The notes: a model not told the origin generated them from the letters alone. A DNA stretch of 50,299 bases from an uncultured Agathobacter sp. (GCA_910587655.1 CAJUND010000021.1:1-50299), one strand, 5' to 3'; numbered from the stretch's first letter, positions 14,590-24,059 are shown. Made by a program: numbers and translations.

Positions 14590-16840
14590 TTATTTCTGGC
14601 TGTACACGATCTTCTGTGTCGCTTCGTCTACGTTAAACTGAATCGTCAGCGTGTCGCCGTCCTTTACGCTGGAATCAAACGTCACGGGCAGCGTATACGG
14701 CTGGCCGTTCGCACTCTCCACAAAGGTGATTTCAAATACGTTCACATTATCAGCTACCGTAAACTGCAGCGTTGTCTCTCCGAAGTCCTTCTTCAATGTC
14801 ACCGGCGTGCTTCCGGTACCACCCTGCGGCTTGGTGGAAAAATTCGTAAAGTCCACGGTTGTACCGTTGATGAATCTGACATTAATTGTGCGCACCGCCG
14901 GGACAACCTCCATTGCCTCAACGATTTTCACCAGCGCCTCTGCCGTATCCTTCATCGCCTCCATGAGCTTTTGCCCGTCTGCAGTGCTTAACCCGGCGCG
15001 ATCAATCGTACCCATCTGGTCGATCAGCTGTTTCGCCTCCTTCATCACTGCCTCAATATCCTTGTCGGCTTTAATCTGATCCGAATTATACAGGCTTGCA
15101 ACATCATTATATGCCTTAACCAGCGCGGCATAGGTATCCTGCAGGGCGGCCCAGTCAGCATCGCTCAGCCCAGTGCCGGAAGAAGCCTCTTTTTGCACGA
15201 ATGCGGCTGTGGCGGCTGTAACGCCATCCACTACCAGGATAACCTTAGACTCCGTTAACTGAATTTTGGTTCCGGAAGCCTTCGCTTTTGCCAGGCTGAG
15301 TCCTCTTGCCTCATACGCCGAGCCGTCATCGCAGCGGATATAGAAGTCAAGGGAAGCATCCGAAGTGAACGTCAGCGGAACCCGAATGTATTTCCCAGCA
15401 GTGAAATATTTGAGATTCTGCGTTGCCAGATACTCTTTGTCCCAGCTGCTGTTCCCGCTTTCCACAAAATACAGCTCATTAATCTGCTTGCCCGTATTAT
15501 TATAGAAATTAATCGTGGCAACAATTTGTTTTGCGGTAACGGTAACCTGACAGGAGGCAGTATATCCCCCCTCCACTGTCGTTGCAGTAATCGTGGCCGT
15601 TCCAGCACTTATGCCAGTCACCTTTCCGGTGCTGCTTACGGTCGCAACGGAGGTATTGCTGGATGTCCATGTCACACTCTTGTTTGCCCCCCCTTGGGCT
15701 TACTGTTGCGGTCAAAGTCGCCGAGCTGCCGGTTTTCAGCGACAATGATGTCTTGTTAAGCTTTACGCCGGCAACATTTTCCGATACCACCTTCTTAAAA
15801 GCAGCCGTATTTTTTAAGGTTCCATTTACGGAAAGTGAGACGCGGACTAACGTAAACTCAATCTTAGTACCATTCGCCTGTGCTCTGGCAAGCTTTAACC
15901 CCTTTGCCTCATATGCCGAACCATCACTGCAGCGGATATAAAAATCAAGGGCGGCATCCTTTGTAAATGTCAGCGGCACCTTAATAGTTGTTTTATTCCC
16001 CCAGCCTGTGAGACCGGATGCAGACAGGTACTCCTCCCCGTAATCGTCGGAATCGGAATCCTCAAAATACAGCTCCGTAATCTGCTTTCCCGTATTGTTA
16101 TAGAAATTAATCGAGGCGTTGATTACCTTTTCGGTAACCGTGACACGGCAGGCAGCCGTATAGCCTCCATCCTTCGTCTTGGCAGTGATTGTGGCAGTCC
16201 CTGCTTTCCTGCCAGTCACCCTGCCGGTGCTGCTTACGGACGCAACGGAGGTATTACTGGATTTCCACGTAACCTTTTTGTTTGCACCGCTCGGGCGTAC
16301 CGTTGCGGTCAGATTCATGGTCTGGCCCTCCATGAGTGTCGCAGTTGTCCTGTTCAAACTTACGCCTGTGACCCTCGGTTTCGCATTCTCCCTTTTCACA
16401 AATTTCACGGAGGCGACTTTTTTGTTTTTTACTTTCAGGGCAACCTTTGACTTTGTCAGGTCAATGACGCTGCCTGATGCTTTCGCCTTTGCCAGCTTCA
16501 GCCCTTTCGCCTCGTAAGCTGAGCCGTCGCTATATCGGACGAAGATGTCAATCGAGGTGCTTTTCTTAAACTCTAGCGGAACCATAATATACTTATTATT
16601 GCTCCAATACCTGAACCTGCGGGTAGCCAGATATTCCTCTCCATAATCCTTAGCCCGGGAATCTTCAAAATACAACTCCGTAATCCGGCTGCCCGTATGG
16701 TTATAGAATTTGACTGAGGCCGAGATGGTCTTAGGCGGAGCCGCCTCCACAGCCATTCCCGGCAGAAGCGTGATACATAACGCGACTGCCAGAAGCAGTG
16801 CCATCCCCCTTTTACATAAATGAATCATCTTTGTTCTCAT
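14590..16840 (-). pseudogene. BIG2-domain secreted surface protein, frameshifted
   Basis: Export signal (RGMALLLAVALCITLLPG, cut near VEAA) followed by alternating modules. Three copies of an approximately 110-residue domain (hallmarks FYNNTGKQITELYFED, YGEEYL, SDGSAYEAKGL) are each followed by a BIG2 immunoglobulin-like repeat (SSNTSVASVSSTGRVTG) or, after the last, by a helical stretch and a beta-rich tail. The frame breaks at a run of seven Cs (15687-15693; G7 in the coding strand): with six Gs the SPRGANKSVTW sequence matches the first BIG2 copy and the protein would be 749 residues. As it stands, translation ends after 443 residues. Phase variation, recent mutation and a sequencing overcall are all possible. 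No LPXTG motif is seen. Confidence 0.85.
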
Positions 16841-16891
16841 GAGCAGATGCCCCCTTCCGTACTGTTTTATTAACTTCCAATTGCCATCGTT

Positions 16892-16900
16892 ATTATAGCA
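16892..16900 (-). promoter_or_regulatory. Extended -10 promoter of the BIG2 gene
   Basis: Minus strand TGCTATAAT lies about 50 bases before the start codon at 16840; the -35 region is weak. Confidence 0.5.
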
Positions 16901-16961
16901 CGGTTTTTCTATGATTTATGCTGTCTGGTGCGAATGGTATATATATAGTGCAAATGGTAAA

Positions 16962-17004
16962 AAAAAGTGTAACCCCTGCATTCCAAAGGGATTACACTCT
17001 TTTA
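16962..17004 (-). terminator. Terminator of nfeD-SPFH, copy 2 of the repeat
   Basis: AAAAGTGTAA and TTACACTCTTTT form the stem, 40 bases after the SPFH stop codon. It is nearly identical to the hairpin at 14504-14545. Confidence 0.85.
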
Positions 17005-17045
17005 CATCTGTATGATTCTTTACTCTTTTAATATAGAGATAAAGA

Positions 17046-17972
17046 TTAATTTTCTTTCGCAACCTCCACAATCGACTTGGAAAGTCCTGCGATTCCCTGA
17101 ATTTCAGACGGAATTATAATTTTGGTTGCCTTGCCGTCCGCCGCTTTCGCAAATGCTTCCAGGCTCTTCAGCTGCAGCACTGCATTGTCCGGTGCAGATT
17201 CCTTTAACATCCGCAGACCGTCGGCATTTGCCTGCTGAATCTTAAGGATTGCGGCTGCCTGGCCTTCTGCTTCCTTGACCGTGGCTTCCTTCTTTGCCTC
17301 TGCACGGAGGATTGCCGCCTGCTTTTCTGCCTCTGCATCAAGGATTGCGGATTCCTTGTTACCTTCGGCAACAAGAATGGTGGATTTTTTCTCACCCTCG
17401 GCACGCAGAATTGCCTCACGGCGTTCACGCTCTGCCTTCATCTGTTTTTCCATGGCGTCCTGGATTGCCTTTGGCGGAATGATGTTTTTCAGCTCGACAC
17501 GGTTTACCTTGATTCCCCACGGATCTGTTGCAACATCGAGGGTTGCACGCATCTTCGTGTTAATGGTTTCACGGGAAGTCAGTGTTTCGTCAAGCTCCAG
17601 ATCACCGATTATGTTACGAAGTGTTGTGGCTGTCAGGTTTTCAATTGCCATAATCGGATTCTCAACGCCGTATGCATACAGCTTCGGGTCTGTAATCTGG
17701 AAATACACGACTGTGTCAATCTGCATGGTAACGTTGTCCTTCGTGATTACCGGCTGCGGCGGGAAATCAACCACCTGCTCTTTTAAAAGTACCCGTTTGG
17801 CAACCCGGTCAATGAACGGCACTTTGAAATGAAGTCCGACTGACCATGTGGTCAGGTATGCCCCAAGTCTCTCCACTACGACTGCATGTGCCTGCGGCAC
17901 GATTTTGATACAGTTTACAATAATTATCAGTGCGATAATGACGATAACTGTAAATGCTACTACTGGTCCCAT
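17046..17972 (-). CDS. SPFH/stomatin-like membrane scaffold protein
   Basis: Band-7 protein of 308 residues. One N-terminal membrane segment (about 5-22) is followed by the SPFH domain (VVVERLGAYLTTWSVGLHF to about 190), then a long charged coiled coil with Ala/Glu/Lys repeats (about 175-250) that drives oligomerisation. Stomatin-like proteins form large cages at membranes and often pair with NfeD proteins, as here: the nfeD gene lies 12 bases upstream in the same operon. Roles proposed for the family are membrane microdomain order and protein quality control. Confidence 0.93.
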   Translation of the reverse strand: MGPVVAFTVIVIIALIIIVNCIKIVPQAHAVVVERLGAYLTTWSVGLHFKVPFIDRVAKRVLLKEQVVDFPPQPVITKDNVTMQIDTVVYFQITDPKLYAYGVENPIMAIENLTATTLRNIIGDLELDETLTSRETINTKMRATLDVATDPWGIKVNRVELKNIIPPKAIQDAMEKQMKAERERREAILRAEGEKKSTILVAEGNKESAILDAEAEKQAAILRAEAKKEATVKEAEGQAAAILKIQQANADGLRMLKESAPDNAVLQLKSLEAFAKAADGKATKIIIPSEIQGIAGLSKSIVEVAKEN

Positions 17973-17984
17973 TCTAAATCCTCC

Positions 17985-18440
17985 TTATACTTTTTCGACC
18001 ATCAGCTTGACGCCGCTGATCTGGACAATTCTTGCGGACTGCCCCTTTTCAATGGTTTCATTATCCTCACAGGTACGCACGGTCCACTCCTGTCCGCGGA
18101 CAACCGCCATCCCTGTCTGGTCCATGTTGCTTACACGCTCTTCAATCCGTATGATTTCCCCAACCAGACTGTCTGCATTGGTTCGCCGCACCCTGGAATT
18201 CAGGTAACGCTGTGCCCACGGCCTGGTTGCAGCCAGAAGTGCAAAGGACACAACAAAAAACAGTCCCGCCTGTACGGGAAACGGCGCCCCGAATATGGCG
18301 GCAAGCAGTGCAGCAAGGGCACCTGCGGCAAACCATATGGATGTCAGTCCGACACTGACAAGTTCACCTATGATAAAGGCTATTACCAGTACCATCCAGG
18401 TTATTTCAAAAATTCCAATCACACTGAATAACGCTTTCAT
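17985..18440 (-). CDS. NfeD-like membrane protein (short form)
   Basis: Protein of 151 residues with three or four membrane helices in residues 1-75 and a C-terminal OB-fold (about 90-150; VGEIIRIEERVSNMDQTGMAVVRGQEW). It lacks the serine protease domain of long NfeD proteins. The ATG at 18440 is preceded by AAGGGGG; an in-frame ATG further upstream lacks such a site. First gene of the nfeD-SPFH operon. Confidence 0.9.
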   Translation of the reverse strand: MKALFSVIGIFEITWMVLVIAFIIGELVSVGLTSIWFAAGALAALLAAIFGAPFPVQAGLFFVVSFALLAATRPWAQRYLNSRVRRTNADSLVGEIIRIEERVSNMDQTGMAVVRGQEWTVRTCEDNETIEKGQSARIVQISGVKLMVEKV

Positions 18441-18553
18441 ATCTATCCCCCTTTCCCGGATAACGCTTCTGCAGGGCAGAAACATTGCATATTACATTAA
18501 TTGTATACAATATTGCGGATAACTACAAGTTTTTTCTGAAATACTTTCTTATT

Positions 18554-19903
18554 TTAAAGAGACAAATCATCCCTTGTAATATTCCGCAGCCATTTGCCGC
18601 TGCGGTAACGCCGGATGACCCACGGCCATTTCACAAATTCATCGGTACACAGCAGAAAGTATACGGCAAGTACCGGAAGCTTAAACACAAAAGCCGCAAG
18701 AAATCCAAGGGGAACTGCATAACACCACATATCTATGGTATCACAGACCAGACCGAACCGGGTATCTCCCCCGGCACGGAATACCCCGGCAATCAGCGTA
18801 GTGTTGACAGCAGTACCCATAACATAAACACTGTTAATAATCAGCATGTACTTCAGGTAATGCATAGCCGTGTCCGTCAGGGATGCAAAATTCAGCACAA
18901 ACGGGGTGGCGGCAAGAATCACCAGTCCGCCGACGGCGCCCGTAACAACTGTCATTTTCATAAGACTGGACGCATATTCCTTTGTATGTTTCATGTCATT
19001 GCTGCCCATGACATTCCCCAGCAGAATACCTCCTGCACCGGCTGTTCCGAAGCAGAGTACCGTACCGAAATTACGAACAACACTTACCAGCGAATTCGCG
19101 GCAACCGCATCCGAACTGAGATGCCCGAGAATCACTGCATACATGGAAAAAGCAACGCTCCATGATACATCATTCCCCAGTGCCGGAAGTGACATACGGG
19201 TAAAATCCTTCAGCAGAGGTTTGTTTCTGATAAACATATATGCCGGATTCAGCTTCAAATCCCTGCTGTACAGGGAAACCACGATACAGCCCGCCAGCTC
19301 CACAATACGCGAAACCGCTGTTGCAATTGCCACGCCGGTTGCACCCATCTTCGGCGCACCAAATAATCCAAAAATAAAGACTGCATTTAACAATATGTTC
19401 AACGTAAAAGTTATGATGTTCAGTACCATTGGCACTACTACCCTGCCCAGGCTGCGCATAATGGAGAGATACACTTCTATCAGTGCCTGGCACAGATATG
19501 TTACAGACATGATACGAAGATACCCCGCCCCGATACGGATTAACCCGGTATCCGTGGTAAAGAGCCGCATCATGAGTTCCGGCGCCAGCATGGCAAAAGC
19601 GGAAAACGGAAGCGCAATCAGAAGGGAAAAACGCAGCGCTATGCCTTCCACTGCATGGACTGCTTTCAAGTCCTTTTTCCCCCAGTACTGCGCGCTCAGT
19701 ATTGTTGCGCCTGTTCCCAGTCCGTTAAAAACCATAAAAATAACGCCTGCATAGTAAGATGCAAGCGATACGGCTGATATTGACGACTGCCCTACATAGT
19801 TAAGCATAATCACATCCGCAGAACTGACAGCTGCACTTAAGAGATTCTGTATCACAATTGGTATGACTAACCTCAGCATCTGAGGATAAAACTGGTTTTT
19901 CAT
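18554..19903 (-). CDS. MATE-family efflux transporter
   Basis: Integral membrane protein of 449 residues with about 12 helices in two halves, typical of NorM/DinF-like sodium- or proton-coupled drug exporters. Recognisable elements are the start MLRLVIPIVIQNLLSAAVSS, NYVGQSSISAVSLA in helix 2, and GTGATILSAQYWGKKD after helix 3. The start at 19903 lies 12 bases after GGAGG, a slightly long gap. The leader contains the hairpin that ends the upstream gene, so some read-through or a promoter close to the start codon is needed. Substrate unknown. Confidence 0.93.
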   Translation of the reverse strand: MKNQFYPQMLRLVIPIVIQNLLSAAVSSADVIMLNYVGQSSISAVSLASYYAGVIFMVFNGLGTGATILSAQYWGKKDLKAVHAVEGIALRFSLLIALPFSAFAMLAPELMMRLFTTDTGLIRIGAGYLRIMSVTYLCQALIEVYLSIMRSLGRVVVPMVLNIITFTLNILLNAVFIFGLFGAPKMGATGVAIATAVSRIVELAGCIVVSLYSRDLKLNPAYMFIRNKPLLKDFTRMSLPALGNDVSWSVAFSMYAVILGHLSSDAVAANSLVSVVRNFGTVLCFGTAGAGGILLGNVMGSNDMKHTKEYASSLMKMTVVTGAVGGLVILAATPFVLNFASLTDTAMHYLKYMLIINSVYVMGTAVNTTLIAGVFRAGGDTRFGLVCDTIDMWCYAVPLGFLAAFVFKLPVLAVYFLLCTDEFVKWPWVIRRYRSGKWLRNITRDDLSL

Positions 19904-19923
19904 GTTATTTCTGTGCCTCCGTA

Positions 19924-19962
19924 AAATAAGTCCCACTGCCAGTAAAAGCATGGGACTTATTT
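19924..19962 (-). terminator. Terminator of the DUF6033-like gene
   Basis: AAATAAGTCCCA pairs perfectly with TGGGACTTATTT around a 15-base loop. It ends only 7 bases before the GGAGG site of the MATE gene. Confidence 0.8.
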
Positions 19963-19989
19963 TTATATCTCATATGTCCAGAAATCTAA

Positions 19990-20673
19990 TTATATGCTGT
20001 AATCAAATTTACTGCCGCTCGTCTCGGCTTTTTCCTCTTTCACCTTTGACCAGTCAATCTGCTTCATTTTTTCAAGCAGCTCGTCTTCGGAAGACGCCTT
20101 TATGGTAACCTTCTTTGAATCTTTCTTTTCACTGGCTTTTTTCTCTTCGGCGCGTTTTTCCCTTGACTGCTCGATACGCTCCTTCTGCTGTTCGGATGAT
20201 TTCTCCAGCTCTGCGAAATAGGACGTCGTGCCGTCGCTGTTAAAGGAAATGCCGATATTCTTTACTTCTGCGGAATTGGAAGCATCTGAAACATCAAAGC
20301 GCGCATTGATGCGCTCGGACATTTTGACCGCCCCGTCAATCCGGTCCATGTTTTTTTCCTTGTAGCTCTCGTCATCAGCCATTTTTTCCAGCTCATCTGT
20401 TGAAAGCAGTACGGAAAACTCCTTTGTTCCGCGGGAAAGGATTTCTTTTGCCTCCTCATCACCCTCAAAATCAGCAACCATGAAATCCATATTGCCGTAT
20501 TTCTTTTTTAATTCATCCAGTACCTTCTGTGCGCTTTTGCTGAGCTTGGCAGGTTCTGTGTTTTTCGTCCTGTCTGTATTTGCTGTTTTTCCTGCCCTGG
20601 AAGAATCCTTTCTTGTCTGTGCAGTACTGTTGTAATAATTCTGTGCTGCGCTGTAATTATCCACTCTTGTCAT
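19990..20673 (-). CDS. DUF6033-like hydrophilic protein
   Basis: Protein of 227 residues without signal peptide or membrane segment. A Ser/Thr/Asn-rich start is followed by LSKSAQKVLDELKKKYGNMDFMVADF, which I associate with the DUF6033 family of Lachnospiraceae. The C-terminal third is a long charged helix rich in Glu and Lys. Function is unknown. GGGAGG lies before the ATG. A sigma-28 site upstream suggests expression with motility genes, so a flagellum-related or exported-filament role is worth considering; this is inference. Confidence 0.7.
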   Translation of the reverse strand: MTRVDNYSAAQNYYNSTAQTRKDSSRAGKTANTDRTKNTEPAKLSKSAQKVLDELKKKYGNMDFMVADFEGDEEAKEILSRGTKEFSVLLSTDELEKMADDESYKEKNMDRIDGAVKMSERINARFDVSDASNSAEVKNIGISFNSDGTTSYFAELEKSSEQQKERIEQSREKRAEEKKASEKKDSKKVTIKASSEDELLEKMKQIDWSKVKEEKAETSGSKFDYSI

Positions 20674-20709
20674 TGCCTACCTCCCTGTAATTGCATTTTC
20701 TTTTTATTT

Positions 20710-20736
20710 ATATCGGTTCGCTGTATGGGAAATTTA
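20710..20736 (-). promoter_or_regulatory. Sigma-28 promoter of the DUF6033-like gene
   Basis: Minus strand TAAA (20736-20733), 15 bases, ACCGATAT (20717-20710). This matches the Bacillus SigD form TAAA-N15-GCCGATAT except for the first -10 base. It lies 37 bases before the ATG. Confidence 0.7.
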
Positions 20737-20794
20737 ACCACAGGCGGACGGGTTTGTAAAAATATCTTTAGATAACTTTATAATTCAGAGTTTA

Positions 20795-20823
20795 TTGAAA
20801 TTAATCTTCTTTTATGTTACAAT
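20795..20823 (+). promoter_or_regulatory. Sigma-A promoter of the transglutaminase gene
   Basis: TTGAAA (20795-20800), 17-bp spacer, TACAAT (20818-20823), about 55 bases before the ATG at 20878. Confidence 0.75.
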
Positions 20824-20877
20824 AAATTTATTCATATAAATGTTTTTTATAATAGGAGAAAGGAAACGACGAAAAAA

Positions 20878-21795
20878 ATGAAAAAACCGCGCAGATACGT
20901 TCTGCTTACTGTGTTAATTTTACAAATCTTATTTATTTTCAGAAACAGTATACCAAAACTTATGGATACCGCCAGTCATGTGCCTGTTACGACCCCACCT
21001 CCAGTAACGACACCGTCTTCCACCGCAAAACCCAGCACCGCTTCAGCCAAAGATAAGGATTTTTCCGCACTTGACAGCAGCCTCCGTTATGCAGCACTTT
21101 CCAAGAAACAAAAGAAAGTTTATAAAATGGTGCAGAATGCAATTACAAAACATGCATCTTTTGTTAATCTTGAATATGAGCTTATGGACGAAAAGGAATT
21201 TCTGGAAGTATGGAAGGCTGTCCGCTATACGGACCCGCTTCTGCTTGCAACCGGAGCTCTGGAAAACGAGTTCACCTATGGGGTAAACCGCCAGAAGAAG
21301 GTAGTTTCTGTACAGCCGAAATTTGAACTTAATAAGAAAACCACGAAAAAGTACCTGAAATCCACCCGGAAGCAGGTCAAAAAAATTGCCGCTAATACAG
21401 ATGGAATGAATGACCGCGACAAGGCAAAATATTTCCATGATTACCTCATTTTGCATGCTTCCTATTCCACTATGCTGGAGGAAAAGGTAAACCATTCCGC
21501 TTATCACTGCCTGGTCAATGGATACAGTGTCTGCGACGGATACGCAAGTGCTTTCAAGCTTTTGTGCGATGAAGCGCAGATTCCGTGCGATGTTGTGCTC
21601 GGACAGTCAAACGGCGGCAATCACGCATGGAACTTAATCCAGCTTGACGGCGCATGGTACCATGTGGATGTGACATTTGACGATCCGGTCGGCATGCCGG
21701 AGGATTATGTCGGCAGCCAGTATTTTTGCCTGACGACGGCGGAAATTTTAAAGGACCACACGATTGATCCGGACGAAACTTTTCCGATGCCATAA
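20878..21795 (+). CDS. Membrane-anchored transglutaminase-like protein
   Basis: Extracytoplasmic protein of 305 residues. One N-terminal hydrophobic segment (about 7-22) acts as anchor or signal, followed by a Pro/Thr/Ser linker (35-60) and a transglutaminase-like domain. The catalytic triad is visible: cysteine in NGYSVCDGYASAFK, histidine in GGNHAWNLIQL, aspartate in WYHVDVTFDDP. Such proteins in Clostridia are cysteine peptidases or cell-wall cross-linking enzymes; the substrate is unknown. AGGAGAAAGGAAACGAC precedes the ATG, and a consensus promoter lies upstream. Confidence 0.88.
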   Translation: MKKPRRYVLLTVLILQILFIFRNSIPKLMDTASHVPVTTPPPVTTPSSTAKPSTASAKDKDFSALDSSLRYAALSKKQKKVYKMVQNAITKHASFVNLEYELMDEKEFLEVWKAVRYTDPLLLATGALENEFTYGVNRQKKVVSVQPKFELNKKTTKKYLKSTRKQVKKIAANTDGMNDRDKAKYFHDYLILHASYSTMLEEKVNHSAYHCLVNGYSVCDGYASAFKLLCDEAQIPCDVVLGQSNGGNHAWNLIQLDGAWYHVDVTFDDPVGMPEDYVGSQYFCLTTAEILKDHTIDPDETFPMP

Positions 21796-21830
21796 GGGTA
21801 TAAACGGGACTGCCGCTGCCCTTATATTTT
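21792..21830. terminator. Short hairpin between convergent genes
   Basis: ATAAGGG (containing the transglutaminase stop) pairs with CCCTTAT, then ATTTTAT. A modest terminator shared by convergent genes. Confidence 0.5.
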
Positions 21831-22395
21831 ATCTGCCTTTTTTTACCGAATAGCCGAATGTGCCAAGCAGTCCGCCCAGTGAAAAATATTCCCCGTGGGA
21901 ATATGCCAGTAAATCGGCATCCCCAAGGCAGAACTTTCCTTTTTCATCCAGAAGGTCTTTATCAATATGAACGCCTGCGACGTCTGCAAGCAACATATGG
22001 TGACTGCCAAGCTCTTTGATTTCCGTCACTTTGCATTCGATATTTACCGGACACTCCCTGATTAACGGAACGGACACGAAACCGGCTTCTTCCTTCGTCA
22101 GGTGCATTTCCTGAAACTTGTCCACATCCCTGCCCGAACGGACGCCACAGTAATCCACTGCCTTTACCAGTTTCTTTGTGGTCAGGTTTATAACATATTC
22201 ACCTGTGTTCTTTATCATATCATAGGAATACCGCTCGGGGCGGACGGAAATATATACCATGGGCGGATTTGTACAGACGGTTCCTGTCCATGCAATGGTT
22301 ATGATATTGTCCGGCTTTCCCGGTTCGCTGCAACTTACCATAACGGCTGGCAGGGGGTACAGCATATTACCGGGTTTCCATAATTCTTTGCTCAT
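21829..22395 (-). CDS. Flavin reductase / flavoredoxin-like protein
   Basis: FMN-binding split-barrel protein of 188 residues related to flavin reductases and flavoredoxin. Typical features are PAVMVSCSEPGKPDNIIT near the N-terminus, TNPPMVYISVRPERYSYDMI, GEYVINLT, and the CGVRSGRDVDKF segment. It probably transfers electrons through bound FMN; the partner is unknown. The ATG at 22395 follows GGAGG by 11 bases; upstream in-frame starts lack such a site. Monocistronic. Confidence 0.9.
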   Translation of the reverse strand: MSKELWKPGNMLYPLPAVMVSCSEPGKPDNIITIAWTGTVCTNPPMVYISVRPERYSYDMIKNTGEYVINLTTKKLVKAVDYCGVRSGRDVDKFQEMHLTKEEAGFVSVPLIRECPVNIECKVTEIKELGSHHMLLADVAGVHIDKDLLDEKGKFCLGDADLLAYSHGEYFSLGGLLGTFGYSVKKGR

Positions 22396-22485
22396 GATTT
22401 TCTTCCTCCATATAATTATGAAACAACGCATCCGAATATTCTTTCCGCATGGTGCTTTGCGCAGTTCTCCTGCAGAAAGCTGCAA

Positions 22486-22519
22486 CAAAAACCCCCTGCC
22501 TGCCGGCAGGAGGTTTTCT
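22486..22519 (-). terminator. Terminator after the 62-residue gene
   Basis: AAAACCCCCTGCC pairs with GGCAGGAGGTTTT around a short loop, followed on the minus strand by a T run. Confidence 0.85.
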
Positions 22520-22520
22520 G

Positions 22521-22709
22521 CTATTCTTTGATTTTATCTATATCTGTAAGATTAACACCCAGACTGTTCAGCAGTGTTTTTAATACAAGATACTGTTCTT
22601 TTAACCTGGCATATGTCATGACGGCATGTTCTCCCTCTGCCAGTATCATATATTCCTGTATGTCTTTAAATTCATCCATGGCATGTTTCATTACTTCTGC
22701 GCCATTCAT
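22521..22709 (-). CDS. Small helical protein of unknown function
   Basis: A 62-residue protein, not recognised. It is predicted helical and amphipathic without membrane segment (EVMKHAMDEFKDIQEYMI, then YARLKEQYLVLKTLLNSL). An AAAGGATG site lies a few bases before the ATG, and a strong terminator follows the stop by 2 bases. That framing supports a real gene. Confidence 0.65.
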   Translation of the reverse strand: MNGAEVMKHAMDEFKDIQEYMILAEGEHAVMTYARLKEQYLVLKTLLNSLGVNLTDIDKIKE

Positions 22710-22792
22710 GCACTCATCCTTTCCAGCTGGAATTTCTTCTATATATCATAGCAGAAATATTTCAGGGTGTAAAGTCTAACTGCATGGTCTGG

Positions 22793-24045
22793 CACGACAA
22801 ACGCATGAATATCTATCCCTATCCAAAATCACTCTGCACTTTTTTAAATTTGCAATAGTTCTTCTATAAACTGTGCAGGAGCAAAACTTATATTAAATCT
22901 TTTCCGTCTCAATGACATCTTTTGACCACGTATTTCTATCAGTTTCAACATGCTTAAACACCATTTCCGTATAATATTCTGATTTTGTGCCGCTGTTTTG
23001 TCCAGCGTGCTGTTCGCATCTTCCTTAAACGTGACATCCAGTTGCCAGTGCATGCTCTCCACTGCCCAGTGCCCCCTTACCGCTCGGCTGAATAATTCTA
23101 TTTCCTCCCCCAGACTGCTGATATAATACCTGTACTCCCTTTCTTCTTTCCCCTCCCTGCGGATAGTTTTTCTTTCCATTCCTATGCTCTTTAGCCCTTT
23201 CCACTGTTTCTTCTGCTCCATCCAGCCTATTTCTTCCGTCTGGTAGTATTCCCGTATCTCAGTCTGTCCGTGGGCCTTCTCCACTGTCCTTTTATACCCT
23301 GCCGTCCTCTCAATCCTTCCGCGCAGTTCTTCGTCCTCAAAATACTCCTTTATGGCTGTTTCCAGGCCCCCCTGATTCCCTTTCACCGCCAGCACATAGT
23401 CCGCCCGCCGTTTTCTTATGGTTTCCACGATTGCCGTCTGAGTTCCCATTGCGTCTATTGTTACAATCTGTCCCTTTATTTCTATTGCTTCAAGAACTTT
23501 CGGTATTGCCGTAATCTCATTGCTCTTTTCTTCTACAGCTTTTTGACCCAGGCAGTACCCGTCTTCCCTGCTCCATGCCGAGACAATGTGGCAGGGCTTT
23601 GACCCTTTTCTCTTATTGGAACGCATGGTTTTCCCATCAACACAGATAATCTTCCTGAGTTCCCCCCTCGTTGCTGTTTAGCATTTCCTGCCATTTCATC
23701 TGAAGCTGCTGCAGGTTCTCCGGACGGATCATTCCCATTACCCGCTGGATAGTGTCATGTGACGGAATACCATTTTTCAGCTCTATATATTGCCTTAAAT
23801 ATGCTTCATTCCATTGTGCAAAATCGGCAATCTGTTCCCATGTATCCGCATTGGCCAGTGTTGCAAAGAGCACAATAATAAGAATATCTTTTACACTGTG
23901 CCTTACTTTTCTCTCCTGTCTGACATCTTCAATGATTTCCATCCATTCCAGTAACTGTTCCATATCCTGTCTCCGTTTTTATTTTTATTATAACGGATAA
24001 CAGGATTTTTGTGTTCATAATTTATTTACTCATGCGTTTGTCGTG
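22793..24045 (-). mobile_element. ISAs1-type insertion sequence, 1253 bp
   Basis: The ends are exact 16-bp inverted repeats, CACGACAAACGCATGA at 22793-22808 and its complement at 24030-24045. Both flanks carry the 10-bp direct repeat CATGGTCTGG (22783-22792 and 24046-24055), a target-site duplication of the size ISAs1-group elements make. The single gene is a DDE transposase on the minus strand. Perfect ends and target repeat mean recent insertion. It landed at the edge of a duplicated piece of the DUF5050-like gene. Confidence 0.93.
22844..23963 (-). pseudogene. ISAs1-family transposase, single-base frameshift
   Basis: DDE transposase of about 370 residues with catalytic motifs VDGKTM (Asp), TIDAMGTQ (Asp) and VESMHWQLDV (Glu), plus the N-terminal DUF4277-like H-repeat region (IIVLFATLANADTWEQI). 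The frame breaks at six Cs (23662-23667; G6 in the coding strand). With five Gs it reads NEGELRKIICVDGKTM without a break. The two open parts run 23963-23637 and 23626-22844. It may be inactive, or the extra base may be a sequencing error; programmed frameshifting is not usual for this family. Confidence 0.88.
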
Positions 24046-24059
24046 CATGGTCTGGAAAT

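Noticed and set aside
18870..19754. 294-codon open frame on the plus strand
   Set aside because: Antisense to the MATE transporter; residues mirror hydrophobic codons and no start signal exists.
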